Origin: Alisma plantago-aquatica
Lineage: Eukaryota > Streptophyta > Magnoliopsida > Alismatales > Alismataceae
DNA: 64,000 nt
Direction of reading: 5' to 3'
NCBI GenBank assembly: GCA_963693085.1
Contig: OY856413.1
Coordinates: forward strand, 107,191,501 to 107,255,500
Below, in pieces: positions 57,701-64,000 of the stretch; the stretch's first letter is position 1, and each line of letters starts with the position of its first letter. A program made the translations under genes and the position numbers. The notes under the pieces were generated by a model. That model saw only the letters and a program-made list of their open reading frames with translations. It made no database searches and was not told the origin of the DNA.

Positions 57701-58787
57701 GATGGGTGATGATGAGTGGTATTGTCCCCTTACTACATTAGGGATGCTCACGGCCAAATCTTCCTACCATTGGCTTTGTAGCAACTCGCATGTTGGTAAC
57801 GATGGGAATTGGAGTTCCATTTTGAAACTACCCCTCCCTGCCCATTTCAAGACTTTTATCTGGCTTCTTAAGAATAAGGACCAACTCCCAACAGTGAGAA
57901 GTGCGTCAGATGTTCCATACTGATGTCATATGCCCCATGTGAAACAATGATATACACACACTTGTACATTGCCTACGGGACTGCCCCCTAGTAGAAGCAT
58001 TTAAAATGCTCTAAATGCAACTCCTCAATTCTTGTCCCTCATGAAAGATGCTTGGCTTCTTGAAATCCTCTCTTCCCTATGTATCAACGAAGAGTCCATT
58101 CTACCTGTGGTGGCCGTCTGGGCCATTTGGCTTCACCGGAATGCGTTCATCCATAACTGTCAATCTCACATGATAGACCAACACATTGCTTTCACCAAAA
58201 ACAAGGCCCGAGCTATTCTATGTTTACCTCCCGATGCTCACCAGGTCCCTACTACCCCCAACATGGTTATTCGACCTCCTACTACTCATAGAATTTTGAT
58301 CTTTATGGATGCCTCCTTCACCTCCGTGACTGATGCTGCCGGACTGGGTATCCATGTTGTAGATGAGTACGACAGACATATCATGGGCCACGGCTCGCCC
58401 AGCTGCGCCGGATCGACATTGGAAGTGGAAGTCCAAAGCATTCTCTGTTCCTTGGAACTCTACAAAACTACAGGATGGCATTCCCTTGCCATTCTGTCAG
58501 ATGCTCTCACTGTAGTTCACATCACTGCCAAGATCACTCCTACAACAACCACACTTTTTTCACACATGAGGCGTCTTCGGATGTTGTGTGAGGATGCCGG
58601 GAAACCATACATCTCACATGTACCTAGAGAGAATAATAGTGTAGTTGATTGCATAGCACGATATGCAAAGAACTCTAATAGCCCTTTCACTTTCTCTTCT
58701 AGTATGCCTCCTTGGCTTAACATAGATTTGAATGTATGTTGTTATGAAATTTGGCCTGCAATAGAGACCGTGATGAATGAAATTTAA
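54761..58787 (+). pseudogene. LINE-1 ORF2, endonuclease, reverse transcriptase and RNase H
   Basis: It begins at MFNILCWNIQG (54761), 32 bases after ORF1; an ATG at 54710 in the same frame is less like the family. Endonuclease: NILCWN, the catalytic Glu in AIVEQHISG, and SDHNP at about 55394 just after an in-frame TGA (55382-55384). RT: KAPGPDG at about 56050, LTVLIPKSK, the ACIKIDLAKAFD segment at about 56430, TQGVCQGDP at about 56610, and the active site FVND at about 56760 in place of xADD. zf-RVT at about 57600-58010. RNase H: LIFMDASF at 58300, LEVEVQSI at about 58420, SDALTV at about 58498 and DCIARYA, all acids kept. Several shifts and stops (55384, 56294, 57056, 57566, 57923). Confidence 0.9.
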
Positions 58788-58806
58788 TCTCTATCATTCC
58801 CTAAAA

Positions 58807-58820
58807 AAAGATGATTCAAG
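58807..58820. repeat. Target-site duplication of LINE-1, right copy
   Basis: AAAGATGATTCAAG, exact copy of 53022-53035. Confidence 0.95.
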
Positions 58821-59390
58821 CATGAATCAAATTAATCTTCATAGGAAATATATAAATCATCCATATATACCTTTATAATTATCTTTGTCAACCCCACAAC
58901 AAAGCTACCATGCTCACATGAATGTAGAGGAAGATTTGTATAGCCCAAATGACACTGTATAGAATCCATGGTTACTAAAAGATCATGTAAATGTGGTCTT
59001 CTCTTGATCATCTGAGTGTATTGGCATTTGATAAAACCCACAATACCCATCAAGGTATAAGAAGAACTCTTGGTGTGCTTGATGGTTTAGGACATGGTCA
59101 AGAAAGAGAAGAGTAAAGTGATCATTACTTGCAGCTTTATTTAGCTTTTAGTGATATATGCATATTTTTGATCCCATGATAGTGTGAGTGGGAATCAACT
59201 CATTGTTATCACTCATAGCTATAGTAGTGCCTCCTTTCTCAGGGACCGCCTAAATACGATGCACCCACAATGCGTCACATATGGGATAATACCAAAAACT
59301 AACAACTTGATCACCTTTATCCAAACCACTTGATTCATATTCTGATTCAATTTGTGGCTTCTAGTCCTTCACCATGGGGATCTTATCACG
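58821..59390 (-). pseudogene. Ty3-3 reverse transcriptase, N-terminal part
   Basis: PEKGG at about 59240, a decayed DYRKLN region near 59150, and the GFIKCQYTQMIKRRPHL piece (counterpart of [13 protein letters not shown]) at about 59030. The active site reads YMDD at about 58870, both Asp kept. It ends at 58821 where LINE-1's target duplication begins. Confidence 0.82.
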
Positions 59391-60214
59391 CCCACATCCC
59401 ACGATTACCACTAATCATGAGATGTGGGCATCAATTTGAGGATTATACTTAATACAAAGTTCACTCCTGAATTTGTTTTCCTTTATTTTAAGCTCTTTGT
59501 TTTCTCGCATCCAATCAAATAAACAAACTTTATAAGAGAATTAAAATTTGTTCACTCTAATATGATCTCAACATTAATTATACACATCCATACACTTATT
59601 CTATTTTTCATACTTCCATGTACATACTACTTGATAATAAGATACATTCTTTCTTATTAAGGAAACAAAGATACAAAAGATCATTTACAACTCTCTCACA
59701 TCTATACAAGAACCTAGAGTGACTAGGATCGACTGCACTCATTCGATTCTAATACATAGCTCTTGTGGAAGATCTACTCTGGTATTGACATTCTTCAAGT
59801 CCATGTGGTTTCCCTAAAAATTGTGAGTAGAGGGGTGAGCCTACTCGCTCAGTGAATGAGTACTTCATTGAAACAATTTAAAGCACTTAAATAATTATAG
59901 ATATACTATGTAGAAACTAATATCAATTATAACAGCGGTAATCCTTAAAGAGACTAATCATTGACAAACATAAATATGGAAAAATACTCTAGACATCTAC
60001 AAGAATGAATCAATATATGCACATGCTTGATTGATCATAAAGAGAACTAATAATTTAGAAATATACAAATGATAATTGAATAACGATGCACACTTGTTTA
60101 AACTCTCATTCATCTTATTATGCCCTGAACCCACATGATATGTACCACACCATGTAAAAGAATTGCAACAAGCTACGATCTCACTTTACAAGGCTTAGAA
60201 GCATACTCAAGTTC
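59391..60214. other. LTR-like sequence between Ty3-3 and LINE-2
   Basis: It opens with a hairpin (TCACGCCCACATCCCACG...GAGATGTGGGCATCA, 59388-59435, arms about 22 bp) of the kind found at starts of some Ty3 LTRs. It continues AT-rich, with GTGAGCCTACTCGCTCAGTG at about 59836. No second copy, so LTR identity is a guess. No gene seen. Confidence 0.4.
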
Positions 60215-60299
60215 CTTTTTTTTGTCACCCAAGCAAGCTACTCCTTTTTATTGATAAAGGGAAGGGTCAACACCACTTCCAGACATGTACAAGAATGTT

Positions 60300-63200
60300 C
60301 AAGAGAACAAACAAAAGAATCAACTATACATAAAAAAGAAATCTGTAACTATTGGCAACCAACAACCATCTATACTAAGAATCATATCCTCAAAAACAAA
60401 AAGATACCTATGTCTCCAAATGTGAAAAAGAATGGTAAGGCAGCATCTAATCTCTTTAGCTTTCTTCATCTTCAACAAATCAGTGATCTGAGTAGGTCTG
60501 ATACTTATGTTGCCACTGATCATAGCTTTACTCCATAGCTTAATAGAAAACAAGCAGCAGCAGAACAGGTGAGAGGAACCTTCACCTTCAGAACAACAAA
60601 GAACACAAAATGATGCTATCGTCATACCTCTTCTTCTCAAATTATCCACGGTAGGCAAGCAATCAAAGAAGATCTTCCAAGCATTGATTTTGAATCTACA
60701 AGGGGCAGCTATATTCTAGATCCAAGAGCTCCACAGGGTAGCAGGGGCCTTACACCTAGTATCATTCCATTCCCTCTTCAGATTTACAAAGGCCATCCCA
60801 CCGAACAGAACGCGATCTTCAGCATTAGAAGGGCAATAACTATCCACTAGAAATCTTCTCAAAGGCTCCAGTCTTCTAGTATTTGCAATGTTCCACTGCC
60901 TAATCAAGATGATGCAACTGACTCTAGCATACAGACCATAGACAGGATAAAGATAGGCCTTCTTATCCAAGGAATCCTCCTGAAACTTGCCATCCTTCAA
61001 CCATGGATCTCGCCACATCATAATACTTTCTCCATTACCAAGGATAAAATTAGTATGAATCAACATAGTATCTCTTATTTTAACAATACTATTCCACATC
61101 CACGAGTAGTTAAGAATAGGACCCACTTTCCACATAGAGTCCATCTTTAAGTATCTCCTATGAATCCATCGAACCCACAAGGAATCCTTCCTATTAGCAA
61201 TATTCCAGAAATTAACTAACAAACTAGCATTACACACCTCTCTAGAAAGCCTAATATTTAGGCCCCCTTCCTTATTTGGCTTACAAACTTTCTCCCAAGC
61301 CATAAGATGAATGTGTTTAACATCCTCCTTATCTCCCCAGAGAAAATCTTGACAGATTCTGTCAACTTCAGCACAAACAATAGAAGGTAGAGGAAACGCA
61401 TTCGCCCAAAAGCCATATATAGCAGACAAAGTAGATCTAATCAACTCAAGGTGGCCTGCCATAGACAACGACTTACATTTCCAAGATTCAAGCTTACCTA
61501 TAATCTTATCAATAAGAGGATGACAAAGATTCGTAATAAGTTGACCAAAGAATAAAGGAATGCCCAAGTAATTAACAGGGAGTTCCCCTACTGGAATGTT
61601 AACCTTATCAGTAAACTTACTGGGAGTAGCCTATTTACTGAAGAAGACAGAGATCTTGCCTTGATTAAGATGAAGACTAGAAACGTTTCCAAAGTCCTAA
61701 ATGATGGAATTCATAGCTCAAATACTACTCTCAGAAGCTTCACCAAAAACCATGAGATCATTCAAAAAGAGAATATGAGAGATATTCATATTAGAACTCC
61801 TAGACTTGATAGGTTTGAACGAGCTTCTCTTCACCTGGTCATTGATAATACTGGAAAAACCTTGCATGCATATTACAAATAAGAGAGCAGCAAGAGGGTA
61901 TTCTTGCCTTAACCCTCTAGAAGGTTTGAAGGGAACAAAAGGTTCTCCATTAATGAGGATTTGATAAGAAACTGTATCCAAAATAGTATAAATCCACTTG
62001 CACCAGAAGAAAGGAAACCCCATACCTTCCAAAATCTTCAACAGATAAGACCATCTAACCGAGTCATAGGTCTTAGTAATATCTTCCTTAACACAAAACT
62101 TAGAACCACTTGAAACTTTATTCAAATTGGAAAGCAATTCATTAGAAGTCAGAATAGCATCCTTGATGTTCCTCCCATGAACAAAGGCACATTGACTAGC
62201 ATCGATCACATCAGGTAAAATTCTACTGAGATGGTTAGCAAGAATCTTAGAAATAATCTTTTGAACAAAATTACATAACGCAATCGGTCTCCAATCTTTA
62301 ATAGCTGAGGCATTCTTACATTTAGGTATGAGAGTAATGAATGTCCTATTTACCTCCTTGAGAAGCTTTCCCTTATTAAAGAAGTCTAGAAAAGCCTTGG
62401 AAACAGTATCCCCCACAATGTGCCAAGAAGATTTAAAGAAATTTCCATTAAAACCATCTGGGCTAGGGGCCTTACCACCATCCGACTTAGCAACCACATC
62501 ATCTATTTCAACTCTAGTGACTTCATTAGATATGATCTGAATATGAGAATCATTAAGCCTAGGAAAAGACCGTTCATCTTTCCATTCTATAGCAGAATCA
62601 TTAGGCTCTTTAAACAGGTTGCAATAAAACTCCACGATATGAGATTTGATAGCATTAGCATCAATAACCTGATCCCCATCAATGAGCAACATATTGATGG
62701 TATTTCTTTGCCTTCTGGTTCTGAGAGAATTGTAGAAGAATTTATTGTTGCTATCGTTGAGCTTAAGCCATTGCACTCTGGACTTATGTTGAATGGGAGA
62801 TTCTTCCAAATGAAGGTCTTTAAGAGAATCAATTCACTTATTCTTAGCAATAACTCTAAGAGATTCATGCAACAAATTTTCATCAGCCAAAACTTGAGCA
62901 TCCACAACATCGACTTCCAACCTCCTAGCTTCATCAACCAAGTTACCAACACTTCTTTTATTCCATACGATAAGATTTTGCTTAACTTCCTTAAGTTTCT
63001 TCATCACCCTATACATAGGACAACCTTTAACCTCCACCATCCAACCTTTGTTAACTTCTTCAAGGTACCCTTCGTTCTCTACCCAGGCATTGATGAAATG
63101 AAAAGGAATATGTCTTTTCCTGCCACCAGAAGACATACTGATCCTGAGGATCTTATGATCACTAAACTAGAAGAATAAATCTCACCAAGGTAATTAGGCC

Positions 63201-63840
63201 ACATATCCAGGAAATCATTATTGAAAAGAACTCTATCAATCTTAGAGGTAGTAAATTTGCATCCAATGTGACGATTATCCCAAGTGAAAGAATATCCCTT
63301 CATTTTAGCCTCAAAAATGGATTTTCTCAACATGAAATCATTAAAATCAGACATCGATAGAGCAGAGGGGTTGGATCTACCAATTCTCTCAGAAACCAAC
63401 CAAACCGCATTAAAATCTCCACCCAAAATCCAAGCAGAGTTGATATTACCAGCAATACGACACAAACTCACCTAGAGTTCAGATCTCTTCCTGTCATCAT
63501 TAGCACCATACACAGTAGTAGCAAGGAACTGGACATCTTGACGTCTAACAGAAACATGAATGTACTAGACCGATTCTTCTATGTAACTAATATCAACCAA
63601 CGAAGGATCCCACATGATAACAACTCTACCCAGAGGATGGGAGGACAGATTGGAAAGCCATTTGAAATCCGGCCAGAACTTACTAAGAGTCTTGGACATT
63701 TTCTTTCTCCTCAACTTAGTCTCAGAAAGGAAATATATAGGAGAATAAACTCTACTGAGGTCTCTTTTAACACAAGAATGATGCAAAGGGTTATTAAGAC
63801 CTCTAACATTCCAACAGGTAATAGAGATTTTATCATTCAT
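60300..63840 (-). pseudogene. LINE-2 ORF2, endonuclease and reverse transcriptase
   Basis: ATG at 63840 starts in the last codons of ORF1. Endonuclease: SITCWNVRGLNNP (63828 on), SETKLRRKK with the catalytic Glu at about 63735, WILGGDFNAVW at about 63430, and LVIIRSSGS at about 63145, where the family has SDH. The frame shifts near 63100. RT: VQWLKLNDSNNKFF at about 62770, GKAPSPDGFN at about 62480, LIPKCKNAS, ALCNFVQKIISKILA at about 62270, the CVKEDITKTYD segment at about 62085, GLRQEYPLA at about 61905, and the active site FLND at about 61760 in place of FADD. zf-RVT-like end at 60716-60320. In-frame stops: TAG 63565, TGA 62834, TGA 61718, TAG 60716. Confidence 0.88.
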
Positions 63841-64000
63841 TGAAAGATAGGCTGACTGGTTTACTACTAGTCCTAGTAACTACATCTTCCTCCTCATCTA
63901 GAAGATCTAAGCTTTGGAACATGTTAGGAGAAACAAGAACATAACTACTTCCAGTGATGATCCTCTTGCTCTTATTGGTCCTAGTCATGCCTCTAGGAGG
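63833..64000 (-). CDS. LINE-2 ORF1, C-terminal end
   Basis: The - strand frame from the window edge is open for 55 codons. It reads through RGMTRTNKSKRIITGSS and an acidic DLLDEEEDVV, and ends with TGA at 63835-63833. Its stop overlaps the ORF2 start by 8 bases (the ATG is at 63840-63838), a compact ORF1/ORF2 junction. It presumably encodes the RNA-binding protein, but the domain part is out of view. Confidence 0.65.
   Translation of the reverse strand, partial: PPRGMTRTNKSKRIITGSSYVLVSPNMFQSLDLLDEEEDVVTRTSSKPVSLSFNE

Larger units (their letters stand above)
53036..58806 (+). mobile_element. Nearly full-length L1-type LINE (LINE-1)
   Basis: 5771 bp between two exact 14 bp copies of AAAGATGATTCAAG. 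It has a short 5' UTR, ORF1 with a zinc knuckle, and ORF2 with endonuclease, RT, zf-RVT and RNase H. A very short A tail merges with the duplication (CTAAAA). Stops and shifts break both frames. It inserted into the Ty3-3 RT, so it is younger than that element. Confidence 0.95.
52027..59390 (-). mobile_element. Athila-like Ty3 pol remnant (Ty3-3), split by LINE-1
   Basis: The - strand reads RT from 59390 down to 58821. It then resumes at 53035 with the rest of RT, RNase H to about 52395 and the start of integrase to 52027. The two halves join at the 14 bp target duplication of LINE-1. LTRs, PBS, gag and protease were not found. It is more decayed than Athila-1 but shows the same segment order. 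Confidence 0.85.
60215..64000 (-). mobile_element. LINE without RNase H (LINE-2), 5' end outside window
   Basis: The 3' end is a 9-base A tail (T run at 60215-60223 on the + strand). ORF2 fills 60300-63840 and the end of ORF1 runs from 63833 to beyond 64000. ORF2 stops being recognisable after zf-RVT, with no RNase H, unlike LINE-1 and LINE-3, so this is a different LINE lineage. Its 5' end and target duplication are out of view. Confidence 0.9.

Noticed and set aside
61661..63178. + strand frames including one of 252 codons at 62420-63178
   Set aside because: Opposite-strand shadow of LINE-2 ORF2, whose RT motifs are clear on the - strand.

Overview
The window is plant nuclear DNA from a repeat-rich, probably heterochromatic region. 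The evidence is plant-type Ty3 (Tekay/Del-like and Athila-like) and Ty1/copia LTR retrotransposons, L1-type LINEs, a CACTA (En/Spm) DNA transposon with a GCGTCGG subterminal repeat family, and a MITE sitting in TA microsatellites. I see no intact cellular gene, rRNA, tRNA or CRISPR array. The species cannot be named from this; flowering plant is as far as the evidence goes. All coordinates, alignments and percentages were made by eye.

Layout. 1-10531: Tekay/Del-like Ty3 element on the + strand with ~3.2 kb LTRs; its 5' LTR is cut by the window edge and its gag-pol is badly decayed. 10532-12196: unassigned AT-rich DNA. 12197-23187: copia element on the - strand with ~2.03 kb LTRs, PBS and near-perfect target duplication. 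Inside it lie a 5'-truncated LINE (18345-19440) and a 393 bp MITE (20577-20969) flanked by TA microsatellites. 23290-~24250: 5' end of an old CACTA element. ~25500-44830: a 5'-truncated copia element (+). It is split inside RNase H by an Athila-type Ty3 element (-, 26658-44232, TSD ATATT), which is itself split inside integrase by a CACTA transposon (30604-38547, TSD CTA). This gives a three-level nest.

44831-50340 is decayed, partly coding-like sequence of unclear origin. It ends in a polypurine tract and probable 3' LTR of another Ty3 element (50358 to about 52000). 52027-59390: an Athila-like RT/RNase H/integrase remnant (-), split within RT by a nearly full-length LINE (+, 53036-58806) with a 14 bp target duplication. 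59391-60214: LTR-like sequence. 60215-64000: a second LINE (-) running off the window.

The CACTA transposon is the best preserved and most interesting unit. It has matching TIRs, hairpin subterminal repeats at both ends, and a TNP2-type transposase in one frame of 1103 codons broken by only two stops. It also carries a spliced-looking second gene ending in a ~110 bp inverted duplication, and a B3-like DNA-binding segment that may be captured host sequence. Decay across the window looks like cytosine-methylation damage: amber stops where Gln (CAG) is expected, and Asp-to-Asn changes in three reverse-transcriptase active sites. Nothing here looks like a functional operon or a host pathway; the biology is transposon nesting, decay and possible self-silencing.
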